Below, piece by piece: positions 1 to 7,476 of a stretch of 20,166 nt of DNA. The stretch comes from an uncultured Eubacteriales bacterium. Lineage in GTDB: Bacteria > Bacillota > Clostridia > Peptostreptococcales > Anaerovoracaceae. The stretch spans positions 1 to 20,166 of the forward strand of contig CACWYF010000002.1 in assembly GCA_902765035.1 (NCBI GenBank), given 5' to 3'. The position numbers and the translations under genes were made by a program. Each line of letters opens with the position of its first letter. Within the stretch, counting starts at the first letter, position 1. Below the pieces are notes generated by a model. It ran no database searches, was not told the DNA's origin, and worked only from the letters and a program-made list of their open reading frames with translations.

Positions 1-33
1 GCATTTTCAAGGCTTTCAGCTGCTTGCGCTAAA

Positions 34-56
34 AGAGCCCGCCGCCAGGCGGGCAA
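34..56 (-). terminator. Intrinsic terminator, leftward
   Basis: On the - strand a GC-only stem GCCCGCC / GGCGGGC with a TGGC loop is followed by TCTTTT. The T-run is only present in the leftward direction, so this fits the end of the trpS transcript, or a backup for the hairpins nearer trpS. Confidence 0.75.
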
Positions 57-59
57 GTT

Positions 60-138
60 AAGAGGCTGCCACACTTTTTATTGTGCGACAGCCCCTTTTG
101 CATATACTGTATTGAAATGTGTGAGGCGGCAGCCTCTT
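60..138 (-). terminator. Hairpin cluster downstream of trpS
   Basis: Directly beyond the trpS stop there are three possible stems. One is an imperfect 11-bp stem (GGCTGTCGCAC against GTGTGGCAGCC, around an A-rich loop) followed by TCTT on the - strand. A second is a small GAGGC / GCCTC hairpin at 123-136. The third is a perfect 11-base inverted repeat, AAGAGGCTGCC at 60-70 with its complement at 128-138. They share bases, so only some can form at once. The most likely role is 3'-end formation for trpS. Confidence 0.55.
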
Positions 139-144
139 ATGATC

Positions 145-1158
145 CTATCTCTCCGGCATGAGGAAGCCGACCTTCTTGTAGACCTTGTTCAGTGTCTTGT
201 TGGCTACGTAGGAAGCTCTCTCTGCGCCGTCCTTGCATACGGAGTTCAGATAAGCCTTGTCCTTCATCAGGCGCTCTGCCTCTTCTCTGATCGGAGTGAG
301 GGTATCGATAACGACCTCTGCTACTGCCGGCTTGAATGCGCCGTAGCCCTTGCCCTCGAACTCAGCCTCGATCTGCTCGAAGGACTGGCCTGTAAGAGTG
401 GAGTAGATGTTCATGAGGTTGGCAACGCCCGGTTTGTTCTCCTTGTCGTAGCGGATGCAGTTCTCGGTATCGCTGTCGGTGACGGCTCTCTTGAACTTGC
501 GGTTGATAACATCCGGCGGATCCATCAGGAAGATGCATCCGTCAGGGATGGACTTGGACATCTTGTCTGTCGGAGTGGTAAGTCCGTAGATCCTTGCGCC
601 TGCCTTAGGGATATATGGTTCAGGGATCTTGAATACATCGCCGTAGATGCCGTTGAATCTTGTTGCTATGTCACGGCAGATCTCAACGTGCTGCTTCTGG
701 TCCTCGCCTACAGGTACATAGTCTGCCTGATACAGCAGGATGTCTGCGGCCATCAGAACAGGATATGTGAACAGACCTGCGTTGATGTTGTCCTTGTGCT
801 TTGCCGACTTGTCCTTGAACTGGGTCATGCGGGAAAGCTCGCCGAACATCGTGTAGCAGTTGAGGACCCATGCAAGCTGGGAGTGTGCAGGAACGTGCGA
901 CTGCATGAAAAGTACGTTCTTCTCCGGATCAAGACCGCAGGCAATGTACTGTGCCAGCTGGTTGAGTGAACGGCGGCGAAGATCTGCAGGCTCCTGTCTT
1001 ACCGTGATGGTGTGGAGGTCTGCCATGAAATAATAATTGTCAAATTCGTCCGCTCTGGCAGCCCAGTTGGAAATAGCTCCGAGATAGTTCCCGAGATGCA
1101 GGTCTCCGCTTGGCTGTATGCCTGACAGCATTCTTTTCTTCTGATTATTATTTTCCAT
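145..1158 (-). CDS. trpS: Tryptophanyl-tRNA synthetase
   Basis: Cytosolic class I aminoacyl-tRNA synthetase that charges tRNA-Trp with tryptophan using ATP. The 337-residue product has the normal length for bacterial TrpRS. The HIGH-type signature appears as HLGN at residues 21-24, just after a GIQPSG stretch, and the KMSKS loop is intact at residues 199-203. The reading frame stays open further upstream, but the start at 1158 is fixed by a consensus AGGAGGT (1167-1173) eight bases before the ATG and by the family's typical N-terminus. The gene is transcribed divergently from the flavodoxin-like gene across a 220-base gap. I see no T-box leader in that gap, although T-boxes often control trpS in Bacillota. 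Confidence 0.98.
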   Translation of the reverse strand: MENNNQKKRMLSGIQPSGDLHLGNYLGAISNWAARADEFDNYYFMADLHTITVRQEPADLRRRSLNQLAQYIACGLDPEKNVLFMQSHVPAHSQLAWVLNCYTMFGELSRMTQFKDKSAKHKDNINAGLFTYPVLMAADILLYQADYVPVGEDQKQHVEICRDIATRFNGIYGDVFKIPEPYIPKAGARIYGLTTPTDKMSKSIPDGCIFLMDPPDVINRKFKRAVTDSDTENCIRYDKENKPGVANLMNIYSTLTGQSFEQIEAEFEGKGYGAFKPAVAEVVIDTLTPIREEAERLMKDKAYLNSVCKDGAERASYVANKTLNKVYKKVGFLMPER

Positions 1159-1232
1159 TATATGATACCTCCTGATTTCAATAGTCCCGTTGCCCTTCTT
1201 TGCTTTATGTATCCGATTGTACTTCAAATTGC

Positions 1233-1245
1233 ATGGTATTACCAT
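1233..1245. promoter_or_regulatory. Short palindrome, possible operator
   Basis: ATGGTA-T-TACCAT is a perfect inverted repeat with six-base arms, lying in the gap between trpS and the divergent flavodoxin-like gene. Its size and place would suit a small repressor site. No partner regulator is encoded nearby, and a palindrome this short can arise by chance. Confidence 0.25.
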
Positions 1246-1315
1246 AGCTGATTTACATAATTTCTTCACAATATCAACGAAAACGTTCCTGTATATGGTG
1301 CTACAATTCTTTTTG

Positions 1316-1337
1316 GACGGGGAGTTATATCCCCGTC
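1316..1337. other. Stable hairpin in the divergent intergenic region
   Basis: GACGGGG (1316-1322) and CCCCGTC (1331-1337) form a perfect 7-bp stem with an 8-base loop. A run of seven T starts about 13 bases later on the + strand, too far for a classical terminator. The hairpin ends about 40 bases before the flavodoxin-like start codon, so it could lie in that gene's leader and affect mRNA stability. Its function is unknown. Confidence 0.4.
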
Positions 1338-1378
1338 TGCAATTTATGCATTTTTTTCGTGACGTATAAGCAGGAACC

Positions 1379-2035
1379 ATGATCAGAAGAATTGTCGGAA
1401 TACATTTCAGCCCGATAGGCGGGACGGCAAGAATGACTGACCGGCTTACAGCGCAGCTCGCGGATCTGCTGAAGGACTGCTGCCCGGATGACATCAGGGT
1501 GGAGTCGTATGAGCTGATGAGGATGGGGCCGGAGACGGTGGACCTTGACGATGAGACGGTAGCTGTTATCGGTATGCCTGTTTACGTTGGAAAAGTTCCG
1601 CTTCCTGCCATAAGCGCTCTCAGAAAATTCAGGCCTAACGGAGCTGCTGCTGTGACAGCCGTATCGTTCGGGTCGAGAACTTTCGGCAATGCGCTGTATG
1701 AGCTGCAGCACTTCACTGAGGATCAGGGGTTCAAAGTGCTCGGCGCAGGTGCGTTTGCTGTCAGATACAGGAAGGGCGGCATCGGACGCGAAATGAGTGA
1801 GCATTATGGTGATGTTGCTTCGCTGACGGAGTTCGGGACGGCTGCCGCTGCCAAGATAAGAAGGCTGGCGGGGACCGAGATCGAGGAACTCAGGATCAGA
1901 CCTGTACCGCTTGAGGTCGCCGGACGGCTGCCGATACACAGGATAAGCAGGCTGTCACCGAGAGCCGCCGCTGCAGCACAGGATCTGCTCGAGAGGATCT
2001 GCATCAGAAGAAGCGATTCCGAGTGGTATCTGTAA
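1379..2035 (+). CDS. Flavodoxin-like protein (stand-alone EFR1-type N-terminal domain)
   Basis: This 218-residue protein opens with a flavodoxin beta-strand and an FMN phosphate-loop-like motif, SPIGGT, at residues 11-16. A GMPVYVGKVP segment follows near residues 62-71. Both are typical of the flavodoxin half of EFR1-family flavodoxin-ferredoxin proteins in anaerobes. Those proteins normally carry a C-terminal 2x[4Fe-4S] domain; here there is no CxxCxxC cluster and the chain ends in a basic helix-rich tail. The role is probably electron transfer or an NAD(P)H:FMN-type redox function in the cytosol, but the substrate cannot be told. The ATG has only a short-spaced AGGAA before it. A terminator follows the gene, so it appears monocistronic. 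Confidence 0.78.
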   Translation: MIRRIVGIHFSPIGGTARMTDRLTAQLADLLKDCCPDDIRVESYELMRMGPETVDLDDETVAVIGMPVYVGKVPLPAISALRKFRPNGAAAVTAVSFGSRTFGNALYELQHFTEDQGFKVLGAGAFAVRYRKGGIGREMSEHYGDVASLTEFGTAAAAKIRRLAGTEIEELRIRPVPLEVAGRLPIHRISRLSPRAAAAAQDLLERICIRRSDSEWYL

Positions 2036-2047
2036 TAAAACGCAAGA

Positions 2048-2097
2048 AACGGTGAGATTGCATACAAAACAGGCTGATTTTGGCCGTTATGAATGAA
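2048..2097 (+). repeat. Possible dispersed intergenic element, copy A
   Basis: This non-coding stretch contains TGAGATTGC, then CAAAACAGGCTGATTTT and GGCCG, bounded by AACGG (2048-2052) and CCGTT (2084-2088), which could pair. A related order of words occurs at 3826-3890. The resemblance was spotted by eye and the copies are diverged, so this is only a candidate. Confidence 0.3.
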
Positions 2098-2123
2098 CAG
2101 TGAGGACGCCGGAAAATGAGACG

Positions 2124-2155
2124 AAAGCCGGAGGAGTTATCCCTGCGGCTTTTTC
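2124..2155 (+). terminator. Intrinsic terminator after the flavodoxin-like gene
   Basis: AAAGCCG (2124-2130) pairs with CGGCTTT (2146-2152) and runs into TTTTTCT. It separates the flavodoxin-like gene from the citrate synthase-like gene downstream. Confidence 0.75.
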
Positions 2156-2212
2156 TGTTGCTGCAGAACGCCTCGAACTGCTGAAAATATAGGGTTATTT
2201 TGTCTTGTGAGG

Positions 2213-2262
2213 TTGACTTGATCCTATGCGCGGCATTAGAATACATGTATACACTTTATAAT
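2213..2262 (+). promoter_or_regulatory. Promoter candidates for the citrate synthase-like gene
   Basis: Two sigma-A-like options exist. TTGACT (2213-2218) is followed after 18 bases by TAGAAT (2237-2242). A perfect TATAAT lies at 2257-2262 but has a poor -35. Either would start transcription a few dozen bases before the chosen start codon at 2309. Confidence 0.5.
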
Positions 2263-2308
2263 GCTGCACCGGAATGTAAGGAGAGAGCCGGGCACAGAGG
2301 ATGGCAGA

Positions 2309-3745
2309 ATGATCAATAAAGACCACATAACAGATAATGACGGAATTACCAATTTTGATGAGCTCGAGGGAAAGAAGGTAAGAAAGACCAGCCTCAGCAG
2401 AAAGAGCAACCTTCTTGAGATGGAAGGGGTCAACTATGAAGTGCAGGATGTGGATAAGCCTAACCTGTTCAGAGAGTTCTTCGAATATGTTGAGGTGCCT
2501 AAGGTCGGTTTCAACTTCAGAACAAGCCCTTATGACATGCCTGAGGAGATCCTGATCACGGACTCGACGTTCCGCGACGGACAGCAGTCGAGAGAGCCGT
2601 ATACAACAAAGCAGATAGTTGATATATTCAAGCTCATATCCAGACTGTCGGGACCTAAGGGGATAATAAGACAGACAGAATTCTTCACATACAGCGACAG
2701 GGACAAGGAAGCTATCCATGCCTGCCAGGATCTCGGGCTTGAGTTCCCGCAGATCACGACATGGATCCGCGCAAAGAAGGAAGACTTCAAAATAGTCAAG
2801 GAGATGGGCGTCAAGGAGACAGGCATCCTGACAAGCTGTTCTGACTATCACATCTTCTACAAGCTCGGAATGACAAGAAAGCAGGCAATGGAACACTATC
2901 TGTCTGTAGTATATGATGCTTTTGAAGCCGGGATCATGCCGAGATGCCATCTCGAGGATATTACCAGAGCGGACTTCTACGGATTCGTAGTACCTTTCGT
3001 AAGGGCGGTGCAGGAAATGGCCGATGAGGCGGGAATGCCTGCCAAGATAAGGCTCTGTGATACAATGGGATTCGGTGTTCCGTATCCGGGCGTTGCAATG
3101 CCTAGGTCGGTTGCAGGTATAATCTACGGTCTCAAGCAGTATGCAGGCGTACCGAGCGAGATGCTTGAATGGCACGGACACAATGACTTCTATAAGGCTG
3201 TTGTCAATGCAGCAACTGCATGGCTTTACGGCTGCGGCGCGGTCAACTGCACGATCTTCGGAATAGGAGAGAGGACCGGCAACATTCCTACTGAGGCGAT
3301 GGTATTCGAATACGCACAGCTCAAGGGAACCCTCAATGGTATGGATACGACGGCCATCACTGAGCTCGCAAGATTTTATGAGCACCAGATAGGATATACA
3401 CTTCCGGCCCAGACACCGTTTGCCGGAGCCAACTTCAATGTTACCAGAGCAGGCATCCATGCAGACGGTCTTCTGAAGAATGAAGAAATCTATAATATAT
3501 TCGACACAGGCAAATTCCTTGACAGACCGCCTCTTGTCAACATCAACCAGAACTCAGGTGCAGCAGGTGTCGCACACTGGCTCAACACAAGCTACGGCCT
3601 GAAGGGCGAGAAGCAGGTAGACAAGCACAGTCCGGTCGTCAAATATGTCAAAGAGTGGATCGACAGCGAATACGCGAGCGGACGTGTGGCAGAAATCGGC
3701 GCCTCGGAGATCTACAACAAGGTCAACGAGTTCACTCAGCAGTAA
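2309..3745 (+). CDS. Re-citrate synthase-like enzyme (2-isopropylmalate synthase superfamily)
   Basis: Probable citrate (Re)-synthase, condensing acetyl-CoA with oxaloacetate to citrate in the cytosol. The DRE-TIM metallolyase signatures are present: DSTFRDGQQ at residues 85-93 with metal-ligand Asp90, the HxH metal pair His289 and His291 in EWHGHNDF, and a GERTGN motif. The long C-terminal LeuA regulatory domain seems absent. This matches Re-citrate synthases of strict anaerobes such as Clostridium kluyveri. The neighbouring aconitase-family and icd genes support citrate rather than isopropylmalate or homocitrate as product. I chose ATG 2309 (478 residues) because AGAGGA lies 7 bases upstream; an in-frame ATG at 2261 adds 16 residues but has no ribosome site and overlaps the TATAAT. 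The family is sure; the exact substrate is inferred. Confidence 0.85.
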   Translation: MINKDHITDNDGITNFDELEGKKVRKTSLSRKSNLLEMEGVNYEVQDVDKPNLFREFFEYVEVPKVGFNFRTSPYDMPEEILITDSTFRDGQQSREPYTTKQIVDIFKLISRLSGPKGIIRQTEFFTYSDRDKEAIHACQDLGLEFPQITTWIRAKKEDFKIVKEMGVKETGILTSCSDYHIFYKLGMTRKQAMEHYLSVVYDAFEAGIMPRCHLEDITRADFYGFVVPFVRAVQEMADEAGMPAKIRLCDTMGFGVPYPGVAMPRSVAGIIYGLKQYAGVPSEMLEWHGHNDFYKAVVNAATAWLYGCGAVNCTIFGIGERTGNIPTEAMVFEYAQLKGTLNGMDTTAITELARFYEHQIGYTLPAQTPFAGANFNVTRAGIHADGLLKNEEIYNIFDTGKFLDRPPLVNINQNSGAAGVAHWLNTSYGLKGEKQVDKHSPVVKYVKEWIDSEYASGRVAEIGASEIYNKVNEFTQQ

Positions 3746-3772
3746 GCTGTCAGCCGGTATATGCAGACATAG

Positions 3773-3806
3773 AAGCAGCGGGAGTACGGGTACTTCCGCT
3801 GCTTTT
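3773..3806 (+). terminator. Strong intrinsic terminator after the citrate synthase-like gene
   Basis: A stem of about 14 bp, AGCAGCGGGAGTAC against GTACTTCCGCTGCT with one G-T wobble and a two-base loop, ends in TTTT. It should make the synthase gene a separate transcription unit from the aconitase-citrate lyase cluster, unless read-through occurs. Confidence 0.85.
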
Positions 3807-3825
3807 GCATAAATACCGCCAGTGC

Positions 3826-3890
3826 TGAGATTCCAACGCTTACGGGCACATCAAAAAGACTGAATTTGAGGGCCGAAAATCTTCAAATTT
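3826..3890 (+). repeat. Possible dispersed intergenic element, copy B
   Basis: This contains TGAGATTCC, then CAAAAAGACTGAATTTGAG and GGCCG, in the same order as related words at 2048-2097. Inside it AATTTGA (3863-3869) and TCAAATT (3883-3889) form a perfect 7-base inverted repeat that could act as a hairpin or operator upstream of the next operon. This is a candidate only. Confidence 0.3.
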
Positions 3891-3915
3891 AGTGGAATTA
3901 TCGGATGTCTCTAAA

Positions 3916-3956
3916 TATAATCTAATTACTGATAATGGACGGCGTAAATCGTACGC
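3916..3956 (+). promoter_or_regulatory. Promoter candidate for the acn-cit-icd cluster
   Basis: A perfect TATAAT (3916-3921) lies about 90 bases before the aconitase-family start codon, with no good -35. Just past the expected start point is an inverted repeat, GCGTA-aatcg-TACGC (3942-3956), in a position where a repressor could act. Its assignment as an operator is inference. Confidence 0.4.
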
Positions 3957-4011
3957 TTTCAGGGGAAAAGAAGCTATTTCTTGAACAGAGATCAGGGAAG
4001 GAGATTTAATT

Positions 4012-6255
4012 ATGATCAAGTATTATCAGAGGGGAGTCCTGTGGCATGACGGCGCTCCGGTGGATGCACCTGAGTCGGCAGATAAGTGCAGCGGGCGCAA
4101 CGGGACAATGGCATATCAGATACTGAACGCACACCGCGAACAGACTGATGACGGTATTTTTCATATAAAATTCGATGCTCTTGTATCGCACGACATCACA
4201 TACGTAGGCATCATACAGACAGCAAGGGCGAGCGGACTTAAGGAGTTCCCGATCCCTTCTGCAATGACAAACTGCCACAACAGCCTCTGCGCTGTCGGCG
4301 GCACCATAAACGAAGACGACCACGTATTCGGTCTGTCTGCAGCAAAGAAATACGGCGGCATATATGTTCCGGCCAATCAGAGTGTTATCCACTCATATGC
4401 AAGAGAAGAGCTGGCTGCATGCGGCAACATGATCCTCGGGTCTGACAGCCACACCCGTTATGGCGCGCTCGGCACGATGGGCGTCGGAGAAGGCGGTCCT
4501 GAGCTGGTAAAACAGCTCCTTAAGAACACATGGGATATAACCCCTCCTGAGGTCGTCCTCTGCTATGTCACAGGCAAGCCTCGCAAAGGTATAGGCCCTC
4601 ATGACGTGGCCATCGATCTCGTCAGAGAGACATTTGCCGGCGGCAAGGTCAAGAACAAGGTTCTCGAGTTCGCGGGACCTGGACTTGAGTATCTTCCGTA
4701 TGACTTCAGAAGCGGTATAGATGTAATGACGACAGAGACGACATGTCTCTCGTCCATCTGGGCTACTGATGATGAGATCAGGAAATACTATGAGATCCAC
4801 AAGCGTCCTGAGTGCTACAGGGAACTTGCACCTGAAGAAGGCGCTTACTATGACGCGATCGTAACCATCGAGCTCGACAAGATCGAGTCAATGATCGCGC
4901 TTCCTTTCCATCCGTCCAACGCATATACGATCCATGAGTTCCTTGAGAACGCAGATGAGATCCTCGCGGGAGTGGAGGAAGAAGCAGCCAGGAAGTTCCC
5001 TAAGGCGCGTCTCGACCTTCGCTCCAAGGTCAGTGACAAGGGCGTTCTTGCCAATCAGGGCGTCATCGCCGGATGCTCAGGCGGAATCTTCGATAACATC
5101 GTAGAAGCGGCAGATATCCTTGCCGGCGGAAGCACAGGCAACGGCTACTTCTCGCTGTCCGTATATCCGACAAGCGTGCCGACGAGCCTTGCTCTTACAC
5201 GTGCGGGCAAAACAGAAGCGCTTCTTGAGGCGGGAGCTGTCATCAAGCCGTCGTTCTGCGGACCGTGCTTCGGTGCAGGAGACGTACCTGCCAACAACGG
5301 ACTGTCTCTCCGCCACACGACAAGGAATTTCCCTAACCGTGAAGGCTCAAAGCCGGGCGAAGGACAGATAAGCGCTGTTGCACTGATGGATTCACGTTCA
5401 ATCGCAGCTACTGCAAAGAACGGAGGATACATCACAGCTGCAACGGATATTGATTACGAAACAGAGCACATCCCGTATACATTCGATAACACAGCATACA
5501 GGAACAGATGCTACTATGGCTTTGGCAAGGCTGATCCTGAAGCAGAGCTCATACTCGGACCTAACATCACAGACTGGCCGAAGATGTACGAGCTCTCAGA
5601 CAACCTGCTTGTAGAGCTGGCAGCTGTTATCAGAGACCCTGTTACTACAACAGACGAGCTGATCCCTTCGGGTGAGACCAGCTCATACAGGAGCAATCCA
5701 CTGAGACTGTCAGAGTTCGCGCTCTCGCGCCGCGTACCTGAATACGTCGGAAGATCCAAAGCTGTTGCAGCAGACGAGGCAGCACGCCGTGCAGGCGGGA
5801 AGCCTGAGAAGCTGGCAAAGGTACTCGGAGCAGTAGGCGACGCGGATGAACTCATTAAGAACACACAGTTCGGATCCTGCGTATTCGCCAACAAGCCGGG
5901 TGACGGATCGGCGCGTGAACAGGCCGCATCCTGCCAGAAGGTGCTCGGCGGTTTTGCCAACATATGCTATGAGTACGCGACCAAGAGATACCGCAGCAAC
6001 TGCATCAACTGGGGCATCCTGCCGTTCACACTTGACGAGGGCACTGAATTCCCTTACGAGGACGGCGACTTCGTATTCGTACCCGGCATCCGCGCAGCCA
6101 TAAGCAGCGGAGAAGAGAAGATACCTGCCAAGGTCATCACTAAGGACGGCAAGGTAAATGACATAGACCTCTGGGTAAAGGGACTTACGGAAGACGAGAA
6201 AGAGATCATACTTGAGGGATGCCTCATGAATTACTACGCAGCTCAGAATAAGTAA
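4012..6255 (+). CDS. Aconitase-family hydratase (YbhJ-like)
   Basis: Likely interconverts citrate and isocitrate in the cytosol with a [4Fe-4S] cluster. The 747-residue protein has the three cluster cysteines: Cys355 (AGCSGG) and Cys416/Cys419 (CGPC). Other aconitase landmarks are GSDSH at 143-147, RNFPNR at 438-443 and GDGSARE at 630-636, the last containing the expected catalytic Ser633 and Arg635. It departs from textbook aconitase at several places: CTN after the first cysteine is CSG, SSR is SAR, and the CDH motif appears as NCH (residues 87-89). Overall it resembles the E. coli YbhJ branch, whose activity is poorly known. AAGGAG precedes the ATG. It lies 21 bases before citD and downstream of the citrate synthase-like gene, which favours aconitase activity. 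Family certain, substrate probable. Confidence 0.85.
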   Translation: MIKYYQRGVLWHDGAPVDAPESADKCSGRNGTMAYQILNAHREQTDDGIFHIKFDALVSHDITYVGIIQTARASGLKEFPIPSAMTNCHNSLCAVGGTINEDDHVFGLSAAKKYGGIYVPANQSVIHSYAREELAACGNMILGSDSHTRYGALGTMGVGEGGPELVKQLLKNTWDITPPEVVLCYVTGKPRKGIGPHDVAIDLVRETFAGGKVKNKVLEFAGPGLEYLPYDFRSGIDVMTTETTCLSSIWATDDEIRKYYEIHKRPECYRELAPEEGAYYDAIVTIELDKIESMIALPFHPSNAYTIHEFLENADEILAGVEEEAARKFPKARLDLRSKVSDKGVLANQGVIAGCSGGIFDNIVEAADILAGGSTGNGYFSLSVYPTSVPTSLALTRAGKTEALLEAGAVIKPSFCGPCFGAGDVPANNGLSLRHTTRNFPNREGSKPGEGQISAVALMDSRSIAATAKNGGYITAATDIDYETEHIPYTFDNTAYRNRCYYGFGKADPEAELILGPNITDWPKMYELSDNLLVELAAVIRDPVTTTDELIPSGETSSYRSNPLRLSEFALSRRVPEYVGRSKAVAADEAARRAGGKPEKLAKVLGAVGDADELIKNTQFGSCVFANKPGDGSAREQAASCQKVLGGFANICYEYATKRYRSNCINWGILPFTLDEGTEFPYEDGDFVFVPGIRAAISSGEEKIPAKVITKDGKVNDIDLWVKGLTEDEKEIILEGCLMNYYAAQNK

Positions 6256-6276
6256 CGTGCCCGGGGAGGAAGAACA

Positions 6277-6576
6277 ATGGAAATCAAGAAAACCGCAGTT
6301 GCAGGCACACTCGAAAGCAGCGACTGCATGGTCACGATCGAGCCATCGGCCAAGGGCCTGGAGCTGGATCTTGAAAGTGCTGTCATCAGGCAGTACGGAA
6401 AGAGGATCGCAGAAGTGGCGATGGAGACGCTCGGCCGCCTCGGCGTTGAAAACGCCAGAGTCAGCATTGTGGACAAGGGCGCTCTTGACTGCACCATCAA
6501 GGCCAGAGTGGAATGCGCCGTTATGCGCTCTGCCGAATATGAAGGCAGAATAGGCTGGGGAGGTGTTATAAAATGA
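6277..6576 (+). CDS. citD: Citrate lyase gamma subunit (acyl carrier protein)
   Basis: Small acyl carrier subunit of citrate lyase, 99 residues, the usual length. It carries the 2'-(5''-triphosphoribosyl)-3'-dephospho-CoA arm to which acetyl and citryl groups are thioester-linked. The attachment region GTLESSD is intact, with Ser14 at the position modified in the Klebsiella protein, and the DKGALDC segment further on is also typical. A strong GGGGAGGA site precedes the ATG. Its stop codon overlaps the citE start (ATGA), implying coupled translation and matched amounts of the two subunits. Confidence 0.97.
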   Translation: MEIKKTAVAGTLESSDCMVTIEPSAKGLELDLESAVIRQYGKRIAEVAMETLGRLGVENARVSIVDKGALDCTIKARVECAVMRSAEYEGRIGWGGVIK

Positions 6577-7475
6577 CAAATCCTAACAAATACCGCCTGC
6601 GCAGGACGATGATGTTCCTGAACTGCCAGAAACCTGGTCTCATCAAGGACCCGTACATCTATAAGCCGGACTCGATCATGCTTGATCTCGAGGATGCTGT
6701 AGCTGAGAGAGAGAAGGACGCAGCCCGGTTCTCCCTCTATCATGCTCTGCAGGAGATCGATTACAGAGGCGTCGAGAGAGTCGTCCGCATCAACGGACTC
6801 GATACGGACCTGTGGAGAGAAGATGTAAGATGCGCGGTCGCAGGAGGCTGCGACTCCATCCGCATCCCTAAGACAGAGACAGCTGATGATGTCCGCACTG
6901 TAGAGTACGCCATAGAAGAGGCTGAGAGAGAATTCAGCAGACCTGCCGGCAGCGTGCTGATCATGGCGGCGCTCGAATCCGCAAGAGGCGTCATCAACGC
7001 GATGAGCATATGCGACTCATCGGAGAGACTGTTCGGAATAGCCCTTTCCGGAGGCGACTATTCCAGAGACCTTCAGATCTCGATATCCGGTACCGGCGTC
7101 GAGTTCATGGGGGCAAGGCAGCACATGATCATAGCTGCAAGAGCAGCCAAGATTCAGTGCTTCGATACAGTATGGACCAACCTCGATGACATGGAGGGCT
7201 TCAGAAAAGAAGTTGAAGTCATACATTCCATGGGCTTTGACGGCAAGTCCATCATCAACCCTCGCCAGATCCCGGTCGTCCATGAGATATACACACCGAA
7301 GGAGAAGGACATCATCTTCGCCGAGAAGGTCATCAGGGAGATCGACGATAAGAAGGCTAAGGGCATAGGCGTATTCACAGTAGACGGAAAGATGATCGAT
7401 ATCGCGTTCTATGACGGAGCGAAGAGAACGATCGCGCTTGCCAAAGCATCCGGTATATACAAGGGGGATCTGTAA
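6573..7475 (+). CDS. citE: Citrate lyase beta subunit (citryl-ACP lyase)
   Basis: Splits citryl-S-ACP into oxaloacetate and acetyl-S-ACP, a Mg2+-dependent step within the cytosolic citrate lyase complex. The 300-residue chain has the HpcH/CitE TIM-barrel pattern: LDLEDAV near residue 37, RINGLD near residue 73, ALES with the metal-ligand Glu135, and GGDYSRDL with Asp162 as the second Mg2+ ligand. Length and motifs agree with true CitE, and the presence of citD and citF excludes the stand-alone CitE-like enzymes (malyl- or citramalyl-CoA lyases). It overlaps citD by four bases and ends just before citF. Confidence 0.97.
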   Translation: MTNPNKYRLRRTMMFLNCQKPGLIKDPYIYKPDSIMLDLEDAVAEREKDAARFSLYHALQEIDYRGVERVVRINGLDTDLWREDVRCAVAGGCDSIRIPKTETADDVRTVEYAIEEAEREFSRPAGSVLIMAALESARGVINAMSICDSSERLFGIALSGGDYSRDLQISISGTGVEFMGARQHMIIAARAAKIQCFDTVWTNLDDMEGFRKEVEVIHSMGFDGKSIINPRQIPVVHEIYTPKEKDIIFAEKVIREIDDKKAKGIGVFTVDGKMIDIAFYDGAKRTIALAKASGIYKGDL

Positions 7476-7476
7476 C

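Noticed and set aside
1159..1378. T-box riboswitch upstream of trpS
   Set aside because: No T-box sequence of the AGGGTGGNACCGCG type and no specifier/terminator arrangement is seen on the - strand.
1159..1494. N-terminal extension of trpS up to 1494
   Set aside because: It would overlap the divergent flavodoxin-like gene. The extra residues match no TrpRS feature, and the AGGAGGT site marks 1158 as the start.
2195..3460. Long open frame (421 codons) on the - strand across the citrate synthase-like gene
   Set aside because: It mirrors a well-conserved DRE-TIM enzyme and shows no domain or start signal of its own.
2309..3745. Annotation as 2-isopropylmalate or homocitrate synthase
   Set aside because: No leuB, leuC, leuD or lysine genes are near, and the regulatory LeuA domain seems missing. 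Aconitase-family and icd neighbours point to citrate. It remains the main alternative.
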